Of a stretch of 64,000 bases of DNA, positions 48,700-61,766 are shown piece after piece. Under the pieces are notes generated by a model. It saw nothing but the letters and a program-made list of their open reading frames with translations, did no database searches and was not told where the DNA came from. Position numbers and translations under genes: made by a program. The stretch is from Climacium dendroides (Eukaryota > Streptophyta > Bryopsida > Hypnales > Climaciaceae): positions 17,713,345 through 17,777,344 of the forward strand of contig OX467089.1 in assembly GCA_950106755.1 (NCBI GenBank), written 5' to 3'. Positions within the stretch are counted from its first letter, which is position 1, and the number at the start of each line of letters is the position of its first letter.

Positions 48700-49410
48700 C
48701 AATATAGAAATTTTGGTCAGCTTACCAGGATGGAATTTCCATATTCTTTGAAATTTTCACACAACATGTGATTGAGAAGTAGCTATAAGGGGCAATAGCT
48801 TTTGTAACTTTTGACTACATAGTAAAAAAGTTATTGTATGATATGTAGTTTTTTTCTCATCTTAGGCAACCCTAGCAGTTGAAAAAAATCATTTGCGAAG
48901 GAAAGAAATTTGAAATAGTTTTTTTAGATTCATATATACATGGGAAATTTCATTAAAATGACGATATTCCATGTGCCATTTTCACAGTGTATCATTCCCA
49001 CAGTTCAGACCAAGCGGTTCGAAATCTATTAGTATACTAGATTTCAGATTGCATGGTTTGAATTGTGGGATATCAAAGTCACATAATATTCGCCATTTTA
49101 ATGAAATTCCCCATATACATGAAAAGATTTGAATCATTTCATTTTCATTAATAAAATGAAAGTTACGAGGAGTTTTAATTTGTGGCCAATTATGGCATCT
49201 CTACTCTAAAACAAACTTTGAAGCCTTTTACATAACTCAAATTTTCAATATTTTGGAAAAAAAATAAAAGCTTAGTAAGTAGATTGTTTGTTACAACATT
49301 ACAACCATTAGGATTGGCATTTTTCAATTCTATAACAAAATTCTTAATAATTTTATAAGTGTTTTAATCATTTTCTACTTCTTTCTACTTACTATTTTTT
49401 TCAAGCATGA
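48700..49410 (+). repeat. Dispersed repeat, copy 2 (interrupted by a MITE)
   Basis: It is a diverged copy of 36690-37190, split at 48943-49112 by a small palindromic insertion. Confidence 0.7.
48943..49112. mobile_element. 170 bp MITE with 9 bp target duplication (Mutator-like)
   Basis: The inverted ends (GGAAATTTCATTAAAATG) are flanked by ATATACATG on both sides (48934-48942, 49113-49121). The paralogous repeat at 36903 has a single uninterrupted TGTATACATG, an empty site. A 9 bp duplication points to the Mutator superfamily. Confidence 0.8.
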
Positions 49411-50360
49411 GTACAAAAAAAATTGAAATTTTATATGTATTTTCAACTTATTTCTTCTACATATTATGAAAAGTTGCAAGTTGAAGGGTCTATAGATTTT
49501 TTGATAAAATGTTTTAAAGCATTAGGAGGCCTAAAAAAGCCCACAAGTTCTCTAGAGTTCTCAAATTGTGGAAACTCACCACATCAACAATCTAAAGTGG
49601 TTGAGAGAATGCCACATCAGATAATGTATTTAATTAGTTATTTAATATTTTATTTAATTAGTTATTTACTAGCGGTTGGCACTTGCTATGCTATGCATTC
49701 ACCATTAGAATTTCATTAGAATTTTTTATGTATTAGATAGAATGCAGAGCAAGAATTTCAATAAATCTTTAGATAAAAATTACTAAAATCTTCATATAAT
49801 TTTTTTTGGAAATAATCATATACTGAAATAAACAATAGAAATTTAATGAATGATGAATGATATACAGTAAAAGATACACATACATTAGAATGCATTAGAA
49901 ATTTGACTCAATTGTTACAAACAATGGCAACTGAAATAGAAGAATTTAAAGGAAAAATTTGTAAATCTCAAAAGCTTCGTGAACAATTTGATTGTTGTGA
50001 AATCCAAAATTGGTTCAATCTAATAAATTTCTCAAATCATTTGGTAGTAACAATAGAAAATTGAAATTAGAAGCTCAAAGCTCACAAAAACACAAAATCA
50101 TAGAAATGCAAAAGAAGTATAAAGCCAAGAAAAGCAATGGAATTGCTACCTTTATTATATCATCATATTGATCCTCTTTAATATCACCTCAATTGCAACG
50201 ACTATATTATTTCTATAATATCACCCTTTGTAAAAAGTGATATTACAAAGGTGATTGTGAATTGCTACTCTATTTTAGTAGTATCACATTGTGTGAAAAT
50301 ATGATTTCTATGTATGCATGATTAGAAATATTTTTATAAAATAATTAAAATAATTATTTT

Positions 50361-50609
50361 AAAGACTTATCAAAATCATTATCATGCAATCTATTCAAAT
50401 GTATCAAATTTTTACTAATATGTGATACAATGAATGCATAGTATAGCAAGTACAAGCTCCTAGTATTAATGGTAGCATTTGTGATATTACAGAGGGACTT
50501 ATGATTTTAGTAGTATCATTTTTATTTCATTATTTTAGTTTTAAAAATTTTAATATTTTTTAAAAATTAAAATTCTAAGAGCGTGTTGCTAGTTCACAAC
50601 AAGGAAAGC
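50361..50609 (+). repeat. 249 bp direct repeat, left copy
   Basis: It matches 52444-52692 at about 98% (a handful of substitutions, same length). Begins AAAGACTTATC and ends AAGGAAAGC, so it lacks the TG...CA ends of an LTR. Confidence 0.8.
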
Positions 50610-52443
50610 TTTTCCACAACTTGCAACCAAGCAAGTTTTGTTGGATATGACCGTGTAGGCCCAATAGAAAGGCATCTTGCTTACGAGCTTCGAGATTCTA
50701 GGTCTGTAGCATTCTCACGAATGCCCCGCATATGGTCGACATCTGTGAACCACTGTAATGGTTCACCTCTAAGATGATGGAAAATATAAAAATTATGTAT
50801 GAGATTTCAAGTTCAAAAGTGTTAGTTCATTAGATTAAACTATAACCATTAGTTAGAAGGCTTTTAATACATTAGATAGGAATCTATTTCAAAATTACAA
50901 ACTAAAAATATTTAAAAGATAAGAAAATACAAAAAGGGAATTGAAAACCAAGATTAGAAGTTGAAAATAGAGCTAAATATAAATTGAAAACCAACAAAAA
51001 AGAAGAAATATGAAATGCACAAAAGAAGCCATCAAACATATAACTACTAGGAAGGCACTAACATAGTGATAGGAGTACTATTTTAGGTAAAAATAATAAT
51101 TAAAAGGTATTTTTCAATAAATTAAGGATGGATGAAGGTAATTAGGAGTGTGAATTAGTTGGAAAGTAGGTAAAGGTCGAATTAGGGTTAGGAGTTTTTT
51201 TTTCTTTCTCTTTCTCTCTCGCCTCTCTTGTGTTTTTGTGGGTATGAGCATGTTTTTGGGTGTGTATGAGGTTTTGAGGAAAAGGATGTTAGGAAGTGAT
51301 GGCAAGGAATTAGGATAGGATTAGAGCCAATTTGTCGAGTAGGTTTCCACCTTGGGGGTGGAAAGTGAAGATTATGGAGAAATGGGGGAGAGGAAGTATG
51401 TTGTTGCGGCTAGGGAAGAGCGCCAACTTTGCGGGCATCCAGCGGGAGTTCTACAAAGAATTTGAAGCTGAAATTTGGAGGGATGAAGCACGTGGAAGTT
51501 AGCTTTCCAACAAGCTATGGCTCGTCCCCAACGGATCTTGGACGAGATCACGGCAACCGATTTAGTGCGAGGAGGTCTGCTGCCGCGGCGAAAGGAGAGC
51601 ACCAACTTTGTAGGCATCTAGCGGGAGTCCTACAGCAAGTATGAAGCTGAATTTTGGATGGGAAGTGAAGGGTCAAGGTAGCTTTCCAAGGAGACTATTT
51701 TCAAGCCAATTGAACAAGTATAGAGATGGAAATGGCCGTTTTAGTGGCCGCTGGTCTGCTATGGGACTGAGGTGATGTTCACTCAATGTTTGTACTTGGT
51801 TGAAGTGCAATTTTGATTGCAAGTTTTATGGAATTGTTGGTTGTTTTTGGATTATGTGGGTGGTGAGCTTTATGGACAAATTGGGGTGAATGTAGAAGCA
51901 CTCACTTAAGATTTAAGAGACATGTAAAAGAAGAGAAGGTGGAAAGAGAGTGGGGTTGAAGGTTTTAGATGGGATTAATGTGTGCTGGAATTTCTCAATT
52001 AGGGCTCAAATCTAGCCCTTGGAGCTCTCAATTGCACTTTTGAGCTCAACTTTCACCTAGGAAAATACCCTAATTCACAAGGTTGGTTAGGAAAAGAATC
52101 TAAGGAGGTTTTAAGGCAATTGGGTAGAAGAAGATGTGCTGGAATAAAATTGAGATGCCAATTTTACCCATTTTGAGCCCTAAGTGGAGGTTTTTAAGTG
52201 CCATTTTGACCTAGGAGGATGCTACAACTTCTTAGGTGATGTTTTAGAATATTTAGAGAGTGTCATTGGACCTTTGAGGGAGTTGGTCAAGCTACCCTTT
52301 TCCCACCTAACCTCATACACATGAAAATTGGATAAAAAAAACTTGATAGAGTCCATTGCTTGGAGGCGTTAGTTAGAGGTCCCATACACTCCTCCCGGCC
52401 CAACCTTGTGGATGCATTTTGCCTCACGGTGAAATTCACTCAC
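50610..52443. other. Spacer between the two direct repeats, with a ~90 bp internal duplication
   Basis: The internal duplication (about 51419-51510 and 51597-51690) shares CCAACTTTGYRGGCATC and GTAGCTTTCC-type text. No protein, primer-binding site or polypurine tract is evident. Confidence 0.4.
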
Positions 52444-52692
52444 AAAGACTTATCAAAATCATTATCATGCATTCTATTCAAATGTATCAAATTTTTACTA
52501 ATATGTGATACAATGAATGCATAGTATAGCAAGCACAAGCTCCTAGTATTAATGGTAGCATTTGTGATATTACAGAGGGACTTATGATTTTAGTAGTATC
52601 ATTTTTATTTCATTATTTTAGTTTTGAAAATTTTAATATTTTTTAAAAATTATAATTCTAAGAGCGTGTTGCTAGTTCACAACAAGGAAAGC
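52444..52692 (+). repeat. 249 bp direct repeat, right copy
   Basis: Partner of 50361-50609, 2,083 bp away. The pair could be LTR remnants or a segmental duplication. Confidence 0.8.
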
Positions 52693-55640
52693 ATGCTTGA
52701 AACGGCCTTCAGTTGCCCTCAAATCTCTTCTAATGTTCAAAAATTTTAGGAGGGTGTATCCTAACAAATTAAATAAAGGATCCTATATTAGATTTGCTAA
52801 AAAATAAACATAGATGAAGATTCTAGCCTTGCTTTGGAGACTAATATTCAACCAAGGGGAGTTGGAACAATAGCTCTACAGTCTGTGTGCTCTTCCACCA
52901 AAGGTAAATATTTGGAGGCAACCAAGTTTAGTGGTTGATAGAACTTAGAATGTGGCGTTTTGTTGCCAAAAAAAAATTGCTAATATTTTGAAGCAGTGTT
53001 GGACCTCCAAACATGCAAGAATTTAGAACTTTAGGGGTGAAGGATTAAGTTGCCCTTCAAATGACTCTGCCTAGCATTGAAAATTGCACAATGCCCTGCC
53101 TAAAAGTTTACCCCCCAAGCACTTCCACATTGGCTTTTTAGAATGATGTCCATAATGAATTGCAAAGAACTATGACATGATAAACTATTTTCATTCATTC
53201 ATTTTTGTATTTAGAGCTACACAAGTTTTGAATCCTTTTACACAAAATAGTGAAAGTAGATTGCTTTAACAATTAGCTTACCTTACCCCAAGAAAGTTAT
53301 TGTATGAGCCATCAAAGTCAACAAATATTTCTATGGATGTTTCCATTTGTATACATGGAGGTTCTTATTACAACAATACCTAATTCAAAAGTAGTGCATT
53401 CTAGTACATTAACTTTAAATATTTATGTAGTGTCAAATGTCAAGAAATTAATGAGGAGCAATCTAATTTCACTATTTCGTGGATTGTAGACACTTGGACA
53501 CCTCATCTACAATTTTTATTTAAATAATATGAATAAATATATCAAGATCGGTTGGAATTTTTAATTGCTAAAGGGAGGGACCATCTATGATTTGCGGAGC
53601 ATCTTGAGCAAAGACATGTAAAGTAGAGGGCAATTGCTAATTTCTCTCATTGATGGACCAAAATTGTGAAAGTGGAATTGTGAAGGTGTCACCAAATTTT
53701 GCGTTGCTATGTATAACCATCGATGGTTGTTGCATGAAGTGGAGCTATTGGAATTCAAAAAATATATTTAAAAAAATACAAGAATTGAATAAATAATAAT
53801 TAAATAGATATATTTGCATTTCAACAACCATTGATTCCTCCTTTAATCCCTCAAGGCCCAAGGCCTTTTTGGATTTAAAAACATCATAACTTTTGAAGTG
53901 CTATAAATCTAACTATCAATAAGTTATACAGAACTTAATCCTACAATCTTGTAGTGCACATGTTGTAGATGGCATGGATCAAATTTGAAGTCATTTGACT
54001 ATGTAGATTAAAAGATTATAATGTTTTAGTGTTGAAAAAGGATACAAATTTTTTCCTAAATACACATTTGGAGGTGAAATTTGAATTCTAAACCTTCTCA
54101 AATGAAAACACTTTAAACTACAAAGTGCTTGAAACTTAGCATACAAATACATTGGTGAAAGAAAATATCATTCAATTGACTCATTGTGTCTACAAAAAAT
54201 GGCTTTGAAATGTCAAGAAAAGTTGCCAAAAATTACATCCAAGGCTGAACCTCCTTCTACTAAAATGCCTCTCAATCACTCATTATTTCTTAGATTTATA
54301 TGAAATTTTATTGACATAAACTAGACTAGTATGTGCAACTTTCCCAAAAAGAATTATTGAAAATGGACATTGTATGAAGAAGAAATAGGCCACCAAAGGT
54401 CACTATAATGAAAAACTATTAGGGTTTTGAACTTCGAGTTGCTCCCAAACATTCAAAACAATTTAGATTGATATGAAAATTTTACCACAAGAACTAGACT
54501 TCAAGGGGAACATAATCCAACAAACTTTATTGAAAAAAACCAACTGTATGAAGGAGATACAAGCCCCCAAAGTTGCAGCCATCAAGTATAATTTTGTGAA
54601 CTCAAATTATACTTGTGAACTTCGATTGGATTTCAAGAAACTAATACATCTTAGATTGATTTGAAAATTTTACCACACAAACTAAAAAAATATGCGCAAC
54701 TTCTCCAACAAGTTTTATTGAATTTGGACATTATATGCAAAAGTTACACTACTTTGAATTGGACTCAAATTATGTAAGGCTACTTTTGAGCCCCTTGGGC
54801 GTTGAGGGGTTAAGCAGCCAATCTTCCAGTTGTTGGAGGGGTCCATCCAATTGGAGTTTGCCCGTCCATCTAGGAACTTGTAGTTATGGCTAGACATGTA
54901 GACTCTATTAGACTTTTGAATACATGCCGTAATGAGATGGATAACCTCTTGAAGTACAATCTCATGTAGACACTTTATTTTGTTGTCTAGCTTAATCCTT
55001 AAAGGATGATGGGGTGACCTTGGAAATCATCAATTTTCATGACTGTGTGAATCATTGGCTTAAAATATTGCAAAAGCACTCATTAGAAATCAAAGTATTG
55101 TAGAAGATCTCCCCTTTTCATACAAAAATCTGAAAATGAATAGTTGCACTTCTATCCTATATAGAAAGATTCTCTATCATCCATTGGATACCAAATGTTT
55201 GCCTTGATGTTTAAGGGTTATAAAAGGAAGGCCCAATTCACCCTCTAAGAATGTATTTATGTTTTTCATGGACTAGAGGCTTGATGGGTGGTCGGACGTA
55301 TAGAAACTCCGAAATAGTGCAATGGAAGGTTGCTTGAGGTGAAGATATTGGAGGTTCGGTTTTTTTAACACTCTCAAAAATTCTTTGGAGGGAGGGAATG
55401 TAAAATTGGATGGTTTTATTGTTCCAGCAAGGTTTAATCCCACAATCTTTTTTGAAGACATCACAATATTGCATGCTAGCGCTAGTAGTTGACTATTACC
55501 ATATATAGGTTGAAGGCATTCAATGCAAACATGTAGAAGGCTAAATTTTCAAGTATTTTTATTCTTTACAAGCTAAATAATTTGAAGGTTTAATGCATGG
55601 TAGTTTAACAAACATTTGGTGTCCTTCACAAAGGAAAGTA
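52693..55640. other. AT-rich spacer, nothing recognised
   Basis: No supported gene or RNA. Open frames are short and random in composition. Confidence 0.4.
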
Positions 55641-55934
55641 GTTTGTGTGGGAATGTGATCCCACATGCTAGACCCATAATACTAGCATATGACGGAAAAA
55701 TTCAAAAATTGTCTCCTTCAAAAGGAAAATTTTTGAGTTCTCCTAGGAAGTTAGGGCAATTTTGGAAAACCGGATTTCCGGATCCGGTAAAATTTCATTA
55801 GGGCTAAAAAACTAATTCCGGAACCCTAGAAAGTTCCGGAAATCGGATGACGACGCCGACCCTAAAAATCGGAAACCAGATCCGTACTAGGGATAGGGTT
55901 TTGCCGCCCAAACCTGTCCCGTACATTGGGCCAG

Positions 55935-55940
55935 TATAAG
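55935..55940 (+). promoter_or_regulatory. TATA-like box of copy C
   Basis: AGTATAAGAGG lies about 200 bp before the ATG at 56137, comparable to the TATA box of copy D. Confidence 0.35.
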
Positions 55941-56136
55941 AGGGGGACTGTAGCCGGCAGTGGGCACGCGTATCTCTTTGTTTGTTCTCCCGCCAGTGTA
56001 TTCCGTCTTCCTAGCTTTGTTAGACTTCCGGTAGATTGAGGGATTGTGTGAGTTGCGATCGTACAGGGGTTACCGGAGTGAAAGTTGGTGAGCAGAGAGT
56101 TAGGGAGAGATTGTGTGAGGGTTGTTTGTGAGCACG

Positions 56137-58113
56137 ATGACTTCTAGGGCAAGCCGACGGAAGTTGAAGGATCTGCCTGAAGACTCGGAGGACGAGATGC
56201 CGCCACTGGTGCCCCGACTGAGGACCATTCCAGTGATGAAGGTGGTTCCGGAGATTCCGACAGAGGAGGACCGGTTGGTGCGCTTGCGGGAGAACCTCAC
56301 CAACATGGGGTGTGATGGGCTCCTGGAGGTGCCGTGGGGAAGGCCGTCTACAAGTTCCGGGAGGCGCCGGATAAGGTTATGGAGAAGAACCAGGAGGTGA
56401 TGGAGGGCGAATTCCGGTCGCCCGCCAATCCGAAGGAAGGTCATCAGGTTTCCGACCTGGTGAATCTGGAGTACCGAGATGTGATAGCGTTTCTTAACCC
56501 TATCCTCCATCCCACCAAGCCGTGGCGAGTAGTAGCGAAGGTGGCCTCCGCCATCTTGGGGAGCCTCTAGGGAAAAATGATGATGGATTGGGCGGCCATC
56601 ATCCATGAGTTAGTCGGGGACCTGGTACGTTCCCTCCGGTTCGGAAAGAAGAGTCAGAGTCCTCTTCCGGCGTATCTGTCTCATCTATACGCTCATCACT
56701 CTCTACTCAAGGCCAACGAGGAGAGTGCGTATCAAGACCTAGTCCAACTCCAACAGTACAGGGGAGAAGAACCCTCGCCTCGAGACGAACCGGACGATGA
56801 GGAGACGGAGGACGAGCAGCCGCCCTCTCCTCTGAAAAAGAGGAAAAGGCGGAATAGGCCGCCGCCTGTGAATCCGTCAAAGGAGCCTCCCGCACCGGAG
56901 CCACAGGAAGAAGTTCAGGAGTAGAAGACAGAGACCGGACCAACTCCAGAAGACGTCCGACCTTCCATGCAACTAGTAGGGCCGGTACGACCGCACACTG
57001 TTGCCACTCAGGCCGAGGCCGGACCCTTCCGAACCAAGAGGATAGAGATAGAGGAGGGAGATCGGACCACCATGTGACTGGGAAGGACGCCCTTAGAAGA
57101 CATCTAGGAGATGGCTCAGCACCTGGTGTGGTGGGCGGATGACCTCATCCAAATATGCGAGAACTACGATGGAGCTCTCAACCGGGTGTGCCGGAAGATG
57201 GCACTAGCCGACCGGAATGCCATCTTCCGGAGGATGGATGCGTTGGTGACGGCGGAGCAGCAAAACGGCCTCCTCATAGAAGAACGAAAGGAGCTAGGGA
57301 TGTTGCGCGTAGAGAACCGGACGTTGCAGGACCAAGTACGGGACTCAGAATCCAGATGTGTGGATTTGGAGAGCACTCTTCGCACAGCCCGGCTCATAGA
57401 AGAGGACCATCGCCGGCAAATAGCGGCCCTGTGTCAAGGAATAGTTCGGCTCCGGAGCTCTTTGGACGTACCGGCGGATTATATCAACAAAGTCTGGCTG
57501 TTTGAAGCCAACCTCAACGCAACCGCCAGCTCAAGCCGGGTTCCTATCGTCAAGTGTTTGTTAGAGCAGGCGAAACAGATGGATGCATCCTGGACCGAGA
57601 TGAGAGAGATGATGGAGTATTTGACTCCCACTGAGTCGGATCCGGTACCTCAGTCTCCCCCATCCGCGCAAACTTTGGTGGTTCCGGAAGGCAGCAATCC
57701 GGAACCTATGGTTACGGAAGTATCACTGGTGGTACCGATGAATCCGGAACTTTCACCACTAGCCGAAAGACCAAAAGGAGTGGACTGGGGAGCCGTGGTA
57801 CCTCAGGGAAGCGAAGACCTACTTCCGGTGACTCCGACCATCGACCTGACGGGTGCTTCTCCGGAAGTTCACGCTAGTCAGACGGTACAGTCTTCTCCGC
57901 GTCATAAGAAGACCCAGAAGGATTCCCGGGGGAGTCCGGAAGTTCAAATAGTCGGGACCCGGAGTGTAGACAGGGACACCAGTATCGTGGAAGTCCAAAG
58001 ATGGGGGGCTAAAGGGGTCCGAATTTGTTTTCTCCGGAGAGTAGCCGGAAGAAGGTAAAGCTAGATCTTCTGAAGGACTTTATTCCTCCCAAGGATCCGG
58101 ATTCTAAGGAATA
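56137..58113 (+). pseudogene. Gag-like / coat-like ORF of copy C, with deletion, frameshifts and stops
   Basis: The layout matches copy A: globular part (LRENLTNMGCDGLLEVPWG, SPANPKEGHQVSD, KPWRVVAKVASAI), acidic stretch (DEPDDEETEDEQ) with KKRKRR, coiled coil (about 57180-57430), Pro/Ser/Thr-rich region and basic tail (SSRKKVKL). Damage: about 110 bp missing near 56336 with a frame change, TAG at 56568 and 56922, TGA at 57075, TAG at 57105, and an indel in a G run near 58002-58010. The homology to copy A is weak in sequence but consistent in order and length. Confidence 0.6.
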
Positions 58114-59947
58114 GTGTGCAGTAGTGTAGTATAGCGGCAATATCGGAGTCCGGCCGTCAAAGTCGGAAAAATAGGATCTGGGATTTACCGGAAATCTAGC
58201 GGGCCAGTAGGAATGTTTTGTAGGATTTTTAGGATGATGTTAGTCTTAGTACAAATAGGAGTTTTGATGACCTTTCTGGTCATTCACAATCATCTCATAG
58301 TTTCAACATTGTACCTTTTTTTGAGCTTAATTCTAAGGGTTTGAGTATCCATTCTCTTATCTTTCTTGTACATGGTCTATGTTTGTGGGAGGTGTGGGTC
58401 CGTTCTTGCGTTTCCGGAACTAAGAACTTACCTTGTGTAGCAAGAGTCGATTTCGTGAGAGTATCCAGATGTACTAACTTGAGGGGGAGATCAACCGGAT
58501 GGTTCCGGCAGTAGTGTTAGTGTAGTACTGCTCGGATGCCGGTATAGCTTGCGTGTAGGATACAGCCTTAGGTGAAAGGGGTATCTGAGAGGCTGCTAGC
58601 AACTTTCGTGTATGGAAGTATTGCAAGACGTGCCCGAATTCCGGATTGCCGGAATTCCCCGTAGAACAGAGTCAAAGCCCCGGCGCAAGCCCAAGAGAGT
58701 ACAGGAAAAACCACCTGGTCGACAGGAGGCTCAGTGCTCAGTTAAAGGTTAGAATGTCGTTGTAGTTCTTGACCGTCCCTGTGTGACCTAATCCGAAAGG
58801 CCTTCTGGATTTGTGAGGCGACGAAACAGGAGGACACTTCCGGTCCATGAAGAGTTAGGTTAGTGTTAGTATTAGAGAGAGAGAGAGTGAAAGAGAGTGT
58901 GTTTCCGGACATGGTAAGCATCCGGACGGTGGATCTGGCCACTCGTCATCCAAACCCAGGGATCCCAAAGGGGCACTGAAACGGTTTCCGGATTCTTCCG
59001 GAATCCATCCGGCACTAGTGGCCGGACCGGACCTCTAGTCCGGAATAGTCTAACGGAGAGAAAGTGAATGCTTAGATTGGGATAGCCTATAAATCTGTAA
59101 TCCGCAAGTCCTCGTGGGAACGATTCCGGAGCGATTTACTCTAAGTAGGCCTTTGGTGTGAATTAAAGGCTAACTGGAGGAATACTAGTCCGACTAATCG
59201 CTACAGTTTGCAAGGCTTTTTCCTAAACCACATTTAAAAATAAATTTCTATCTTGCATAAGCCTAAATGGCTATCTATGGCAAACCTACACACAACAAAA
59301 TAAACTCCGACGTTTAACATAAGTATTGTGAATAGAAGATTGTGAAGAAAAAAAAGAAGAAAAATTATCAAATGGAAATCACAACTCAACTTAAGAATTT
59401 CAAGTATATGTTAGACTTGTATACAACAAAATACACTTTAATACTTAATATAAGTATTATGGAGGTGGATTTTGAATCAAAACAAAGCAAATGTAAGCAT
59501 CACAATTCACAAAACCTTCACATAAAAATCTTAGCTCAACATGAGCATGCTAATTACACATTAGACTTGCATACAATAAAAGGCATTTATACAGCCAACA
59601 TTAGTGTGTTAATATGAAAAAGAATATACATAAATTAAACAACAATTATATTTCCGAAATTCCAAATGGCTATGCAATATGGCAATCTAAAGTTACAATT
59701 GTAAAAATCCAATATAAACCTAAGAAACAACCTTACATATCTAATAGAAACTAAGATGCTCAAGCACTCACTACATTCATATGTGGAATAAGAGTGCAAA
59801 AGCAAAATAGAAAAGCTATGGTTTAGGATCATTTGATGTGCTTCCTAAACTTCATTTGCAACTACATGAGCTAATTAGAAGCCATGAAAGTCATATCTAG
59901 TCTTAATTGAATGCCACTCCTACATAGCCTCACCAAATGGAAATGTG

Positions 59948-60154
59948 TCAAGTACCCAAAAATGTTGAATTTTTATCTAAACACATAAGGTCCCAAAGGC
60001 CATCCATGAGCTTGTTTCTCACTTTGGATTTCACAATGCGTTCTATGGAGAATGTCCTTTCATTTTCAATTGAGCTTAATACTAGTTCCATTGCCAATTC
60101 AATCATTTTAAAGTAAATTTGGAAAGGTTTGAAGAAATATTTGATTTGCACCAA
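59948..60154 (-). pseudogene. hAT transposase C-terminal dimerisation segment
   Basis: The frame contains LVLSSIENERTFSIERIVKS followed by KVRNKLMDGLWDLMCL. This matches the ERxFS...K(L/V)RN(R/K)L...L pattern of the hAT dimerisation domain. Upstream frames on the minus strand are broken by stops, so only the tail of the transposase is readable. Confidence 0.65.
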
Positions 60155-61766
60155 AATTTTGCGAAAGCCTAGTCAATGAATTTTGTGTGTAAGGAAGTGT
60201 CACAATCTACTCTATGGTTGAACAAAACATGGCCTAATATTGCTCATCAAGGGTATCCTTGTTCAAAGGTAGTGACACCTACACAAGGCTTCAAACCTTC
60301 CCTTGGCTTCATCTCATGAACATAACAAACAATACTCAAATTTTAATGCCACCAAGTGCTTGTGAAAGCTTGCATTACAAGCATCTCTTGAAGCTAGAAT
60401 TGAAGAAAGACAACCTCAAATGCATCTATGAGAGGTTGGTCATGAAATGAATAGCCAAGTGAAATTAGAGATGAGTGAATGAGCTGCCCTTATATTATAA
60501 TTTCAAAATTAAATAAATTAGAATATACATTAAAGAGTTGAAGAGACAAATAAATTAAAACACACATTACATAACTTCAAGAGACAAACAAATTAAAACG
60601 CACTTATAACTTGATTGAAGAGAAATAAATTTAAAAAATTAAAAAGACAAACAAATTAGAAAACACAATAAAACACTACAAGCATAGAACACTCATAAAA
60701 CACATTAGATTGGAAAGGTCTAAAGTGGGATTCACCAACACATTGGTCTTTCACCAACTTGGCCGTCATTGTCCAATCATTCTTTGTCACTTTTAATTTC
60801 ATTCGTTGTCATTTTCAAGTTCTCTCTAGTTACAAAGTTGTAGTTCACTACAAAGATGTTTGAGGAAACATTAGATGATTGAAAGGCTAAGTACTCAACC
60901 TAAAGACTAGAGGAATTCAAGTTTGGAATCCACCTCATTCAAATGGACTTGGAGATGCTATCTTCAAAGCCCTTCAAAAAGGTAAAGTGGTCGGATTTGA
61001 AGGCTATGGACTCTTCAATGTACAAACAATGAAGTTGTAAAGTAGATTGTCTTACAATTGTAACAAAACTGTAGATGTACACGTTATGTGCTTGGATATA
61101 CTTGGGGCCTTTTTTATCCTCTTCAATGCCATCTTGACAACAAGTGTCCTATATTCACTTAAGATCCTTTGAATTGGTAACAACATGCTATACCATCATG
61201 TTTTGACATGTTTTCATATGGAGGTACTAATATGTGAGCCTCCATTTTTTTTTTCATTTGAGGTTCGTGAATCCGTTGGGGACCTATGATTGTGGAATTA
61301 GGTGTAAAGATCTATATTACAAATGAACAACAAATGAATATGCTGCTATGCATTTTTGCACCAAAATTGAACCAATATATTTCCAAAAATTGAGAAATAT
61401 TAAAAAAAGATAGTGTGTATAAACAAATACACATTGAAAATAAGTGTAGTGGTTTAAGATGTCTCACTATAAAGCACATGAATGTAAAGCTACAATACAT
61501 CATAACACCATTATAGGGGTGACATTTATGAAGTTTCAAATAGAAGGAACGACAAAAGTAGGCCAAAAAGGTCAAATACAAATTTGGTGACAAGTACTAC
61601 ATCATAATCAATGCTTTTGAATGATTAAATGATCAATGCAGTCTTCAACATGGGCCTTTATGCAAATTTAAATGATGACAATGGTTCACCCATTTTGTTT
61701 TATTTTTGTAATTATTTTTTAAAATAAAAACAAAAATATCTTGACTATTGAATATTTAAAACAAAT
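60155..61766. other. AT-rich spacer, nothing recognised
   Basis: It may include decayed upstream parts of the hAT relic. No intact gene. Confidence 0.35.

Larger units (their letters stand above)
55646..59205 (+). mobile_element. Copy C of the 3.56 kb element family, with 5 bp target duplication
   Basis: It begins TGTGGGAATGTGATCCCACA, itself a 7 bp-arm hairpin, and ends AATCGCTACA. GTTTG flanks both sides (55641-55645, 59206-59210). Its length of 3,560 bp almost equals copy A (3,561 bp) although the sequences are strongly diverged. As in copy A, no LTR or long TIR is present. GC is far higher than the AT-rich surroundings, so it stands out sharply. Confidence 0.8.
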
